Source of the DNA: Zobellella iuensis
GTDB taxonomy: Bacteria > Pseudomonadota > Gammaproteobacteria > Enterobacterales > Aeromonadaceae
NCBI RefSeq assembly: GCF_016746085.1
Contig: NZ_JAERTZ010000008.1
Coordinates: 1-64,000 of the forward strand
Direction of reading: 5' to 3'
Length of the DNA: 64,000 nt
The notes below the pieces were generated by a model, which was given only the letters and a program-made list of their open reading frames with translations, was not told the origin of the DNA and searched no databases. Position numbers and translations under genes: made by a program. How positions within the stretch are numbered: the first letter of the stretch is position 1; each line of letters opens with the position of its first letter. Below, in pieces: positions 28,882 through 38,187 of this stretch.

Positions 28882-29862
28882 TCAGTGATCACGCATGCGC
28901 GGATCGAGCCAGAGCTGCAGGGCGTCGACCAGGGCATTGATCACCACCACCAGCAGTGACGACAGCAGCAGGATCCCCAGCAGCAGGTTGAAGTCCCGCG
29001 CCAGCACCGCTTCCAGCGTCAGCCGCCCTATTCCCGGCCAGCCGAAGACACTTTCCGTCACCGCGGCGCCGCCGAACAGGGCGGCGAAGTGCATGCCCGC
29101 CATGGTGGTCACCGGCAACAGGGCATTGCGCAAATGGTGGCGCAGCAAGATGCGGGCGGGCGACAACCCCTTGGCCCGGGCGGTACGGATGAAGTCCTGC
29201 CCCGCCAGATCAAGCATGGCGGCCCGGATGAGGCGGGCGTACACCGCGATAAAAAAGGTGGCAAGGGTGACGATGGGCAGCACCGCATGACGCAGGCGAT
29301 CCCAAAGCCAGTCGCCCCCGCTGAGTGATTGTCCGATGGTGGCGTGGCCATTGGCGGGCAGCCAGCCGAGCGTGACCGAGAACACCAGTATGACCATAAG
29401 GCCGAACCAGAATCCGGGCATCGAATACAACAGCAGATTGAGCAGGGAAAGCACCCGTTCCGGCCAGCGTCCCGCCCACACCGCCATTGCCACCCCCATG
29501 GCCAGGCCTAGCGCCAGCGCCAGCAGCAAGCCACCGCCTACCAGCAACAGGGTGTTGGGCAGGCGGCTCAGGATCAGCTCAAGCACCGGCATGTTAAAAC
29601 GCAGGGACATGCCCAGGTCGAACCGGGCCAGGTCGGCCAGGTAGCCGCCAAATTGCTGCCACCAGCTCGCCGTCAGCCCGAGCTGTTCCCGCAACAGCGC
29701 CATGCTCTCGGCACTGGCCCCGCCGGATTCGGCGGCAAGCACGTCCACCACATCCCCCGGCACGCTCTGCAACAGCAGGAAATTCAGCACCAGGATGCCG
29801 AACACCGTCGGTGCCATATGCAGCAGCCGGCGTCGCAGCGATGGGAAGACACCCTGGCTCAT
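28882..29862 (-). CDS. Dipeptide-type ABC permease (DppB-like), importer 1
   Basis: A 326-aa permease of the DppB/OppB class with about six hydrophobic segments. The N-terminal stretch LLLQSVPGDVVDVL and the coupling-loop sequence FIRTARAKGLSPARILLRHH are family hallmarks. Its start overlaps the stop of the binding-protein gene (ATGA). Confidence 0.93.
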   Translation of the reverse strand: MSQGVFPSLRRRLLHMAPTVFGILVLNFLLLQSVPGDVVDVLAAESGGASAESMALLREQLGLTASWWQQFGGYLADLARFDLGMSLRFNMPVLELILSRLPNTLLLVGGGLLLALALGLAMGVAMAVWAGRWPERVLSLLNLLLYSMPGFWFGLMVILVFSVTLGWLPANGHATIGQSLSGGDWLWDRLRHAVLPIVTLATFFIAVYARLIRAAMLDLAGQDFIRTARAKGLSPARILLRHHLRNALLPVTTMAGMHFAALFGGAAVTESVFGWPGIGRLTLEAVLARDFNLLLGILLLSSLLVVVINALVDALQLWLDPRMRDH

Positions 29863-31517
29863 GCCCCGCTCTCCCGCTGCCGCCCTGACGGCGCTAGATC
29901 CACATTGGCCAGGGTATGCCTGACACCGCTGGCGCTGTCGTTGAAGCCATGGACCCGGGTGTGATAAACCGTCGTCTGGTGCAGCACGACCAGGGCGATG
30001 GAAGGAATGTCCCGAACGACGATGTCCTGGAACGCCTTGAACTGCCCTGCCCTGCGTTCATCGTCGGTTTCCACCGCCGCCGCTTCGAGCAGTTCATCCA
30101 CCCGTGGATTCCGGTAATGGTTGGCGTTCGAGAAGGGGACACCAGGCTGAAAACTTTTCGACCAGTAAATACGCTGCAGGCCCACGGTAGGATCGAACAT
30201 GGTGCTCACCCCGCTGACGGTGAAGTCGAAATCCCGTTCGGCATACACCCGGCGGATATAGCTGGCGGGATCCTGGGCCCGCAGTTCCACCCCTATCCCC
30301 AGCCGGGAGAGGGCGCTGCGCAGATACACCGCGGTCCGCTGGAAACTGTCGTCAAAAGGGTTGAAATCCAGGGTCAGGGAGAAGCGCTTGCCGCCCTTGG
30401 CGACATGACCGGCTTCATCCAGCAACTGGTTGGCCCGTTCAGGATCATGGGGATAGGGATCCTTTCCCTCATGGCGGTAGCGGGGAAAGCTCGTCGCCGC
30501 GATGGGCCCCACGGATACATCGGCATAACCGTAATGCACCACTCGCTTGATGACCTCCCTGTCGATGGCATGGGCGATGGCCTGGCGCACCTTGAGGTTG
30601 GCGAGGATCGGATGATCGAGGTTGAACTCCAGCATGCTCACCACAGGGTTGTCCTGATACCCTTCGGTCGTGACCGCCAGGTGAGGATACCTATGCAGGT
30701 GCTGAATTTCGCTCAATGGTATGGGGTTGCCCGGCCCCAGATCGAGTTCGCCACTCTGGAAGGCATTCATCCGTGCCGCCACATCCGGGACAATCCGGAA
30801 AACCAGCCGGTCGATATGGGGCAGCTCCTCTCCCCAGTAATGGGGGTTGCGCTCGTAGAGGATATGGCTGCCCCGTTCCCAATGCTTGAATATAAAGGGT
30901 CCCGTGCCCACGGGCGCATGGTTGAGGGAGTGAGTGAGCAAATCGCCGTCCCGGTACAGGTGGGAAGGCAGCATGGGGGTTTCGCCACCGGCAAAGGCCA
31001 GAATCAGATAGGGAGCAGGCTTGGCCAGACGGATAACGACGCCATGGCGGCCTTCGGCCTCGACCCCGATGACATGGGCAAAGGTGGCGCTGCCACGGGG
31101 ATGGTAACGCTTGACGGTGTTGATGGAAAACACCACGTCATCGGCGGTGAACGGTGCGCCATCGTGCCAACGCACGCCTTCACGCAGTTGGAAGCGGTAA
31201 CTCAGGCCATCCTCCGAGATCGTCCAGGATGTAGCCAGCTGGGGCCTGGGCTGCAGCGCGGCATCATAGTGCAGCAGCCCCTCCAGCACCTTGCTGCTGG
31301 TCACCACGCTGGTGCCGCTGGTATTGGCGAAAGAAACCAGGGTCGGTGGCTCCGGGTTGATCACCAGGTTGAGGATCTTGTCCCCAAGAGAGTGACTATC
31401 GCCATCGTCCGTTTCCGCCAGACTGGCCACGACATCGGACACCGCCCAGGCGGGTACCCCCAGCATCAATGTCATTGCCGATATATTTTTCAATAACGCA
31501 CGACGTGAAAGCGTCAT
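29859..31517 (-). CDS. Solute-binding protein family 5, importer 1 (Tat signal)
   Basis: A 552-aa extracytoplasmic binding protein of the peptide/nickel family (SBP_bac_5). The N-terminus LSRRALLKNISAM is a twin-arginine signal. Family features include LREGVRWHDGAPFTADDVVF and RQAIAHAIDREVI. GGGAGGGG precedes ATG 31517. First gene of an operon with DppB-, DppC- and DppDF-like genes and the flavin monooxygenase. Export by Tat suggests folding, perhaps with a cofactor, before export; the ligand is unknown. Confidence 0.92.
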   Translation of the reverse strand: MTLSRRALLKNISAMTLMLGVPAWAVSDVVASLAETDDGDSHSLGDKILNLVINPEPPTLVSFANTSGTSVVTSSKVLEGLLHYDAALQPRPQLATSWTISEDGLSYRFQLREGVRWHDGAPFTADDVVFSINTVKRYHPRGSATFAHVIGVEAEGRHGVVIRLAKPAPYLILAFAGGETPMLPSHLYRDGDLLTHSLNHAPVGTGPFIFKHWERGSHILYERNPHYWGEELPHIDRLVFRIVPDVAARMNAFQSGELDLGPGNPIPLSEIQHLHRYPHLAVTTEGYQDNPVVSMLEFNLDHPILANLKVRQAIAHAIDREVIKRVVHYGYADVSVGPIAATSFPRYRHEGKDPYPHDPERANQLLDEAGHVAKGGKRFSLTLDFNPFDDSFQRTAVYLRSALSRLGIGVELRAQDPASYIRRVYAERDFDFTVSGVSTMFDPTVGLQRIYWSKSFQPGVPFSNANHYRNPRVDELLEAAAVETDDERRAGQFKAFQDIVVRDIPSIALVVLHQTTVYHTRVHGFNDSASGVRHTLANVDLAPSGRQRESGA

Positions 31518-31626
31518 TTCCCCTCCCGGCCAAAATATTGGTTAATGTAATTAGAGTGAATAACCGGACATGGAGAACCACGCCCAATGACCGATCACTC
31601 CAGACCTAGACTAATACCGTAAGCAG

Positions 31627-31636
31627 CCAAATAAAA
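31627..31636 (-). promoter_or_regulatory. Shared 10-mer upstream of importer 1 operon
   Basis: CCAAATAAAA on the plus strand (TTTTATTTGG toward the gene), 110 bases from the start codon. The identical 10-mer lies upstream of the second importer operon at 37929-37938, 99 bases from its start. The rest of the 249-bp gap 31518-31766 is AT-rich and non-coding. Confidence 0.35.
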
Positions 31637-31766
31637 AGCAAGAATTATTCATTTACTTTAAACCAGAAAGCTGAATTACATATAAGAAAGAACAATAATA
31701 ATTCCCAAGAAAACATCCAAAGAACAAAAAACTTCTCATGGATAAGTTATCAACAAATTGATATTT

Positions 31767-33410
31767 TCAATTTCTGAGGTTATCGCAAGAGTCTGACTTC
31801 ATCGCCAGCGCCTCCTCAAGCCAGCCGAGCCGCATCTGCGGTACCGACGCCAATAGCTTGCGGGTATAGTCATCAAAAGGAGGGGTCAACACCTCTTCAT
31901 GGCGCCCGTGGCGTACCACCCGGCCTTGATGCATGACCGAAATAACGTCGGCGATGGCCCTTACCGTCATCAGGTCATGAGTAATGAATAGATAGGCGAC
32001 CTGCTTCCGCTTTTGCAACCGGAGCAGCAATTGCAGGATACCGTCGGCAACCAGGGGATCCAGGGCGCTGGTGATTTCATCGCAAATAATCACGCTAGGC
32101 TCCGCCGCCAAGGCACGGGCAATACATACTCTCTGTTTCTGACCACCGGAGAGTTCGTCAGGGTAACGGTCAATATAGTCAGGCTCAAGCTCGATGGCAT
32201 CCAGCAATTCCAATGTCCGCTCCCGCCTTGCCTTGCCCTGCAGTCCGAAATAGAAACTCAGCGGTCGACCGATAATGGTGCCCACCGTATGGCGCGGATT
32301 CATCGCGGTGTCGGCCATCTGATAAATCATCTGCAGCTGACGCAGGCTTTGCTTGCTTCGTCCTTTCACCGTCGGGGCCAAAAGATGGCCGTCAAAATAG
32401 ACCCTTCCTTCCTGGGGTGGAAGCAAACCCGTAATCACCCTTGCCAGGGTCGACTTGCCGGATCCGGACTCCCCCACCACGGCCAGGGTCTGCCCCGGGG
32501 CCAGCGACAGCGAGACCTTGTCCAGGGTCGGCGCCGTGCCCTTGGCATAGGCCGCCACCACAGAGTCCACCGTCAGGATCGACGATGAACAAACAGGCTT
32601 GTCAAGGCGAGCCATGGCCCGCTTCCCGACCAAGGCCCGCGTGTATTCCTCACGGGGAGCCTCGATGATCTGGCGGGTCTCGCCATATTCCACCATTTTT
32701 CCCTGACGCAACACCATGATGTGATCGGCCACCTGGGCGACCACCGCCAGATCATGGGTGATATAGAGCGCACTCACTCCCGTTTCACGAATGGCCTTCT
32801 TGATGGATGCCAGCACATCGAGCTGGGTAGTGACATCCAGGGCGGTAGTGGGCTCATCGAAGATAATCAGCGCGGGCCTGGGACACAGTGCCATGGCCGT
32901 CATGGCTCGCTGCAGTTGCCCCCCTGATACCTGATGAGGATAGCACTCGCCAAAATGCTCCGGATCAGGCAACCCAAGCTGGCGGAATAACTCTATGGCC
33001 CTGGCAATGGCTTCGGGCCGGCTGGCCAGGCCATGCTGCAGAGTGGACTCGATCACTTGATCCATCAGCCGCCGGGCGGGATTGAAGGCGGACGCCGCCG
33101 ACTGCGCGACGTAACAGACCTCCCTGCCCCGCAGCCGGCGCAACGCCTGCCCCCCGTGCCGGAGAATATCGCGTTGCCTGATGAACACCTCGCCGGCCGT
33201 GATCCGCACCCCTTTTCGGGCATAACCCGCCGACGACAAGCCGATGCTTGACTTGCCGGCGCCTGACTCGCCAATCAGCCCCAACACCTTGCCTGGCGCC
33301 AGCGTCAGATTGACGTTATCGGCCACGGTAATTTCGCGGGGAGCCTCTCCCGCCGGATGGAAAGTGGCCGCCATCCTGAGGTGGCGGATTTCAAGCAAAG
33401 GTTCAGCCAT
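31767..33410 (-). CDS. Fused dipeptide/glutathione-type ABC ATPase (two NBDs), importer 2
   Basis: A 547-aa protein with two nucleotide-binding domains: GESGAGKSSIG, VSGGQLQRA and [11 protein letters not shown] in the first; [20 protein letters not shown] and VIICDEITSALD in the second. The VSGGQLQRA signature is a small departure from the usual LSGGQ. Start ATG 33410 overlaps the stop of the upstream permease by eight bases; the frame upstream of it lies within that permease and is not used. Last gene of the operon headed by the homocysteine methyltransferase. Confidence 0.92.
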   Translation of the reverse strand: MAEPLLEIRHLRMAATFHPAGEAPREITVADNVNLTLAPGKVLGLIGESGAGKSSIGLSSAGYARKGVRITAGEVFIRQRDILRHGGQALRRLRGREVCYVAQSAASAFNPARRLMDQVIESTLQHGLASRPEAIARAIELFRQLGLPDPEHFGECYPHQVSGGQLQRAMTAMALCPRPALIIFDEPTTALDVTTQLDVLASIKKAIRETGVSALYITHDLAVVAQVADHIMVLRQGKMVEYGETRQIIEAPREEYTRALVGKRAMARLDKPVCSSSILTVDSVVAAYAKGTAPTLDKVSLSLAPGQTLAVVGESGSGKSTLARVITGLLPPQEGRVYFDGHLLAPTVKGRSKQSLRQLQMIYQMADTAMNPRHTVGTIIGRPLSFYFGLQGKARRERTLELLDAIELEPDYIDRYPDELSGGQKQRVCIARALAAEPSVIICDEITSALDPLVADGILQLLLRLQKRKQVAYLFITHDLMTVRAIADVISVMHQGRVVRHGRHEEVLTPPFDDYTRKLLASVPQMRLGWLEEALAMKSDSCDNLRN

Positions 33411-34224
33411 GGCGGCCTCCTTTAAGATCGGTGGTGCGTCGCAACAGCCAGTCCGCGACCAGATTGATGGAAATGGCCAGCAAAGCAATGGCTGCCGCCG
33501 GCATCAGGGCCGCCGGTACACCGAACACGATACCCTGGCGGTTCTCGCGTACTATGCTGCCCCAATCCGCCGCCGGTGGCTGGACCCCCAGCCCGAGAAA
33601 CGACAGGGACGACAGGAAGAGCACGGCAAAGATAAAACGCAGCCCCAGTTCGGCGATGAGTGGTGACAAGGCATTCGGCAAAATCTCGTGGAAAATGATC
33701 CAGACTTTGCCTTCACCTCGCAGCCGTGCCGCCTCGACGAAATCCAGCACATTAATATCCACCGCCAGGGCGCGTGCGATGCGAAAGACCCGGGTCGCGT
33801 CGAGCAGCCCCATGATCAGGATCAAGGTGAGCATGGAGCCAGGCATCACGGAAAGGATGACCAATGCCAGAATCAAGGTCGGTACTGACATCACCAAATC
33901 AACCAGTCGAGATGTCAGTTGCTCAATCCAGCCCCCCACTACTGCGGCCCAGATCCCCAATGTCACCCCCAAGGCAAAGGCCAATCCGGTAGACAGCGCC
34001 GCAATCGTCATGGTGGTTCTCGCCCCATAGACAAGCCGCGACCACAAGTCACGCCCCAGGTGGTCGGTCCCCAACAGGAACTCCGTCGAACGCGGCGCCC
34101 ACATCTCGCCGACGATCTCCGCTATGCCATAGGGGGCAATCCAGGGCGCGAACAGGGCGATGATGATAAAAAACAAGGTCATTAACAGACCGGCCATTGC
34201 CGAAACCGGCATCTGCTTGAACAT
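33403..34224 (-). CDS. Dipeptide-type ABC permease (DppC-like), importer 2
   Basis: A 273-aa permease with the DppC signature LLGTDHLGRDLWSRLVYGAR and coupling-loop region EILPNALSPLIAELGLRF. GGAAGGA lies upstream of ATG 34224, 13 bp after the preceding permease stop; the longer frame to 34278 lies inside that gene. Confidence 0.92.
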   Translation of the reverse strand: MFKQMPVSAMAGLLMTLFFIIIALFAPWIAPYGIAEIVGEMWAPRSTEFLLGTDHLGRDLWSRLVYGARTTMTIAALSTGLAFALGVTLGIWAAVVGGWIEQLTSRLVDLVMSVPTLILALVILSVMPGSMLTLILIMGLLDATRVFRIARALAVDINVLDFVEAARLRGEGKVWIIFHEILPNALSPLIAELGLRFIFAVLFLSSLSFLGLGVQPPAADWGSIVRENRQGIVFGVPAALMPAAAIALLAISINLVADWLLRRTTDLKGGRHG

Positions 34225-34237
34225 CAGTCCTTCCCCT

Positions 34238-35191
34238 TCACTTCGGGTAGCGCAGTCGCGGATTGGCCAGAATGGCAACGATGTCAGCCACCATGTTCAA
34301 GCCGATATAGACGGCGGCGAATATCAACCCCACCGCCTGTACTACCGGCAGGTCGCGCTTGGCAACATGGTCGATGAGATACTGTCCCATTCCCGGATAA
34401 ACAAAGATCACTTCGACCACCACCACTCCGACAACCAGAAACGCCATATTCAGGGTAATCACATTGATCACGGGGGCGATGGCATTGGGCAAGGCATGGT
34501 GGTAAATGATGCGGGATCGGCGCAATCCCTTGAGTTCGGCGGTTTCAATATAGGCGGATTGCATCACATTAAGAATGGCGGCCCGTGTCATACGCATCAT
34601 GTGAGCCAGGGTAATCAAGGTCAGCGTGATGACCGGCAAGGCAATGGCCTTCATTCGCTCGCCCAAGCTCATGTTGCCATGGATATTGGACACACTGGGA
34701 AGCCAATCCAGATGGACGGCAAAAAAGTAAATCAAGACGTACCCAACAAAGAATTCCGGCAGCGAAATTGCCGTAAGCGCCGAGCCCGAAATCAGTCTGT
34801 CTGGCCAACGGTTCAGATAGCGAACCGCGACCAGCCCGAGCATGACGGACAGCGGCACGGCCAGCACCGAGGCCCAGAAAGCCAGAAACAGGGTGTTGCC
34901 CGCTCGATCCCGCAACGAACCGGCGATATCGCGGTTGTTGGACAAGGCGGTGCCGAGATCTCCCTGCAGAATGGCACCCAGCCATTGCAGATAGCGTTGC
35001 CAGGCTGGTGTATCGAGGCCCAGTTCACGGCGCATGTTGGCCAGAGCCTCCGGCGTCGCACCCTGCCCAAGGATGGCCTGGGCCACATCGCCGGGCAGCA
35101 GCTGAGTACCAGCGAAAATAAGACCGGATACGGCCAACAACAAAAGAAGGCTCAGCGCCAGGCGCTGGCCGACAAGTTTTATCACAAACAC
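34238..35191 (-). CDS. Dipeptide-type ABC permease (DppB-like), importer 2
   Basis: A 317-aa DppB-class permease; LLPGDVAQAILGQGATPEAL near the N-terminus is characteristic, with about six hydrophobic segments. The start is GTG at 35191 (a second in-frame GTG at 35185 is possible); no ATG fits, and the ribosome-binding site is weak. It lies 86 bp after the binding-protein gene. Confidence 0.9.
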   Translation of the reverse strand: MFVIKLVGQRLALSLLLLLAVSGLIFAGTQLLPGDVAQAILGQGATPEALANMRRELGLDTPAWQRYLQWLGAILQGDLGTALSNNRDIAGSLRDRAGNTLFLAFWASVLAVPLSVMLGLVAVRYLNRWPDRLISGSALTAISLPEFFVGYVLIYFFAVHLDWLPSVSNIHGNMSLGERMKAIALPVITLTLITLAHMMRMTRAAILNVMQSAYIETAELKGLRRSRIIYHHALPNAIAPVINVITLNMAFLVVGVVVVEVIFVYPGMGQYLIDHVAKRDLPVVQAVGLIFAAVYIGLNMVADIVAILANPRLRYPK

Positions 35192-35277
35192 GTTTTTGGA
35201 CTCTTACCTGTTCATGGAGGGCATGCTGGCCCGAATCGCTGGGGATTGTCGGGCCAGGCGGCGACGTCAAGACCGGA

Positions 35278-36864
35278 CTACGCTTCCAGCCATAGTCTCT
35301 CCACCACTCGGGTGGCCACCTCTCCGGGCACATTGAAGTGGCCCTGGACATTGGCGGCCGAGCCCGACACCGAGTCGATATAGAGCGGCACCACCGTGCT
35401 GCCTTCTTGGTTGTAGAGCAGCTGAATATCGTGATAAATCTGCCGGCGGCGCTCTTCATCCAGCTCCGAGCGTGCCGCTATGATCAGTTGATCAAGTGCG
35501 GAACTTTGCCATCTGGATTCGTTCCAGGGAGCGTCGGACAGATTGACCATCGACAAATAGGCATCGGCGGTGGGTCTGTTCGACCATCCGGATGCGCAGA
35601 ATGCATGGTTGCGCCAGACTTCCGACCAATACCCGTCTGCCGGGACACGATTGACACGGAATGGAATGCCCGCCTTGATGGCCGACTGCCGGTATATTTC
35701 GGCTGCGGAGACAGCCCCGTCAAAGCTGGCCCCCTCGGCCGCGCTCAGCACGATCTCCTTACTGTGGCCGGACTTTTTCCAGTGAAACAGTGCCTTGTCC
35801 GGATCATAAGCATGCTGTGGCAAGTCGCGGGTAAAGTAGCGGTTGGTCGGGAAAATAGGACTGTCGTTTGCAACCTCCCCATAGCCATTGACCAGGGATT
35901 TGAGCAGTTGCTCCCGATCCAGCGCATACTTGAGCGCAAGGCGCACATCCGGGTTGGAGAAGGGCTCGCGGTCCGCAAGACCGGGGAAGGTCACCTGGAA
36001 ACTGCCTGGATTACGATGTACCTGAACGCTTCTTGCGGTTTCCAGGCGGGAAACCACTCCATGAGGTACCCGATTGATAAAGTGCACGGCACCGCTCAGC
36101 AGGGCGGCAACCCGGGCCGCGCTGTCGTTGAATGCCAGGGTTTCGACACTGTCCACGAAGGCGCGGTCCGACTTCCAGTAGTCCTTGTTACGAGACGTCA
36201 GGGTTCTCACGCCGGGCTCAAAACGTTCGAGCACGTAAGGCCCGGTGCCGATCCCTTTGTCGAAATCCTCGCCCGCGGCGGTAATGGCGAAGTTAACCTC
36301 GGCCAGCAGGAAAGGAAAATCCACGTTGGGAGAATGCAGCGTAATGACTACCTGCTTGTTGTCGACGGCCTCGATGCCGGTTACCTGGCTCATGTAACCG
36401 CGCACGGCGGACTGTGAGTCTTCCTTGCGATGATGATTGAGTGAATAAACCACATCGGCCGCCGCCAACGTCTTTCCGTTGTGAAAGGTGACCCCATCGC
36501 GCAGAGTAAACAGCCACTGCGCGCCCTGTTGCCGAGGAGTCCATTCCACCGCCAGCCCCGGCTTGAGTGAGCCATCATCATCCAGCTCGGTCAGGGTGTT
36601 AAACAGCTGACGGCCGATGTGGTACATATATTGTTCGAAATAAAATGCGGGATCGATACGGTCGCTGCTGGACGCGTTATCGATGCCCAGTATCAGATGG
36701 CCACCGCGTTGTGGCGTTTTTGGGGCCAGGCTGGCCAGGACGCTGCCCGGCAGTATCATTCCGGCAAGGACACCGGCGGTTACCGCCGAGGTTTGCTGAA
36801 GGAAGAGACGACGGCTATGGCCATCGACGGACAAGTCGCTGGGGATATCGGAAAGTTTGGTCAT
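35278..36864 (-). CDS. Solute-binding protein family 5, importer 2 (Tat signal)
   Basis: A 528-aa peptide/nickel-family binding protein. The N-terminus carries SRRLFLQQ, a twin-arginine signal with Phe after the arginines as in the consensus. LRDGVTFHNGKTLAAADVVY and LALKYALDREQLLKSL are family features. The start is ATG at 36864; a TTG fifteen bases upstream is less likely. It lies 27 bp after the homocysteine methyltransferase gene and belongs to the same operon. The ligand is unknown. Confidence 0.92.
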   Translation of the reverse strand: MTKLSDIPSDLSVDGHSRRLFLQQTSAVTAGVLAGMILPGSVLASLAPKTPQRGGHLILGIDNASSSDRIDPAFYFEQYMYHIGRQLFNTLTELDDDGSLKPGLAVEWTPRQQGAQWLFTLRDGVTFHNGKTLAAADVVYSLNHHRKEDSQSAVRGYMSQVTGIEAVDNKQVVITLHSPNVDFPFLLAEVNFAITAAGEDFDKGIGTGPYVLERFEPGVRTLTSRNKDYWKSDRAFVDSVETLAFNDSAARVAALLSGAVHFINRVPHGVVSRLETARSVQVHRNPGSFQVTFPGLADREPFSNPDVRLALKYALDREQLLKSLVNGYGEVANDSPIFPTNRYFTRDLPQHAYDPDKALFHWKKSGHSKEIVLSAAEGASFDGAVSAAEIYRQSAIKAGIPFRVNRVPADGYWSEVWRNHAFCASGWSNRPTADAYLSMVNLSDAPWNESRWQSSALDQLIIAARSELDEERRRQIYHDIQLLYNQEGSTVVPLYIDSVSGSAANVQGHFNVPGEVATRVVERLWLEA

Positions 36865-36891
36865 GGGATCTTCTCTCAAGGTAACAAGGTA

Positions 36892-37830
36892 TCAATACTC
36901 GGAACTTCGGCTTGGCCGGTCGCCGCCAAGAGCACGAGCAAGCGCCTGGATATGTTCAGGGCCAATGCCGCAGCAACCGCCGATAATGTCGGCCCCGGCC
37001 TTTTTCCAGGATTCGCCAAACGCCAGATAAGCCGCTGTATCCAGGTCATCGCGCAGGGTGCTGAGCCCTTCATTCGCCACCTGCTCTTTCTCCTGGGGGA
37101 CGAAGCTGTTTGCATATACGCCCAGCCGCAGAGACAGCCTTCCGGCGTCGAGCACTGCCCGAGCCCGACCGATGGCCGCTTCCATCACCTCGGCCTGGCT
37201 GCAGTTGAACAGCAAGGCACTGGCCCCTGCCTCCATGGCTGCCTCCACCGCCTGCTCGATAGACTCGCCCGAACGGAGCCTCACCCTTCTCTCGCCCCCG
37301 GCCCCGCTGCCGTCCTCCTCGAGCGTGAAGGAAAACCAGCGCGGTCGGGCATCGCCTTGCAGGGCATCCGCGACCACCCTCACCTCGGCAACCGAACTCA
37401 AGGTCTCCGCCAGCCACAGATCCACATAGGGTGACAACCCCTCCACCAAGGGCCCAATAATGGCCGGAGCCTGGATCTCATCGAAGAGTTCGGGCTGATA
37501 GGAACCGAAGAGTGGTGGCAATGAGCCGGCGACTCTCGCCGGGCCCGGTGACTTGTCAGCGCTCGCACGCGCCAACCGGCCGGCCAGCCTGGCCAGCTCA
37601 AGGCCACGGCTGGCGAAGGTCTCGCTACCGATATGAAAGGGGACCAGCGCGTAGGAATTGGTCGTGATGACCTCGGCCCCCGCATCGATGAAGGCATCGT
37701 GTACTTGGCCCACCACGGCGGGCGCTTCCATCAACGCCAAGGCGGACCATTCCGGCTGTCGGAACGGGGCGCCTCGTCTCAATAACTCGCGCCCCATTCC
37801 CCCATCAAGTATCGTGATTAATCCGGACAT
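36892..37830 (-). CDS. mmuM: Homocysteine S-methyltransferase
   Basis: A 312-aa zinc-dependent methyltransferase of the MmuM type, which moves a methyl group from S-methylmethionine (or a similar sulfonium donor) to homocysteine, forming methionine. The N-terminal LDGGMGRELLRRG, the zinc cysteine in LLFNCSQAEV and the Cys pair in IIGGCCGIGPEHI are all present. AAAGGA precedes ATG 37830. It heads an operon with a complete dipeptide-type importer, which may therefore bring in the methyl donor or a sulfur compound. Confidence 0.9.
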   Translation of the reverse strand: MSGLITILDGGMGRELLRRGAPFRQPEWSALALMEAPAVVGQVHDAFIDAGAEVITTNSYALVPFHIGSETFASRGLELARLAGRLARASADKSPGPARVAGSLPPLFGSYQPELFDEIQAPAIIGPLVEGLSPYVDLWLAETLSSVAEVRVVADALQGDARPRWFSFTLEEDGSGAGGERRVRLRSGESIEQAVEAAMEAGASALLFNCSQAEVMEAAIGRARAVLDAGRLSLRLGVYANSFVPQEKEQVANEGLSTLRDDLDTAAYLAFGESWKKAGADIIGGCCGIGPEHIQALARALGGDRPSRSSEY

Positions 37831-38187
37831 CCGTTTATCCTTTTTAAATGACCGCGCACCCAAAGCTGACGCTCAAAATATCGCCTCAACCACATAGCGG
37901 CTGGATTTGAGCGGCTAAAATCCCATGACCAAATAAAATTTCAAAACATAAATTATCGATATGAATATCTAAATAATTGTACCGTCGACAGCGTTCACCC
38001 TGACCCTATGACAAACTGGCCCCAAAAAAACAGATAAACATATAAGAAAACCAGATATTGCCACCACCGACGAGCACAGCCGCGGCATTATCTTAAAAAA
38101 TGGATATCTATTAGCTTTTAATTCGTTAGCCGAGCAGATTAATGAAAATAAAATACAGCCACTTTTCACTTAAACGAGGAATGAGTT
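37831..38187. other. 357-bp divergent regulatory region
   Basis: An AT-rich, non-coding gap between the homocysteine methyltransferase operon (minus) and an oxygenase operon (plus). It holds CCAAATAAAA at 37929-37938, also found upstream of importer 1, and TTTTAATTCGTTA at 38116-38128, 60 bases before the oxygenase start, which resembles the motifs upstream of tauA and sbp. No reading frame of note. Confidence 0.5.
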
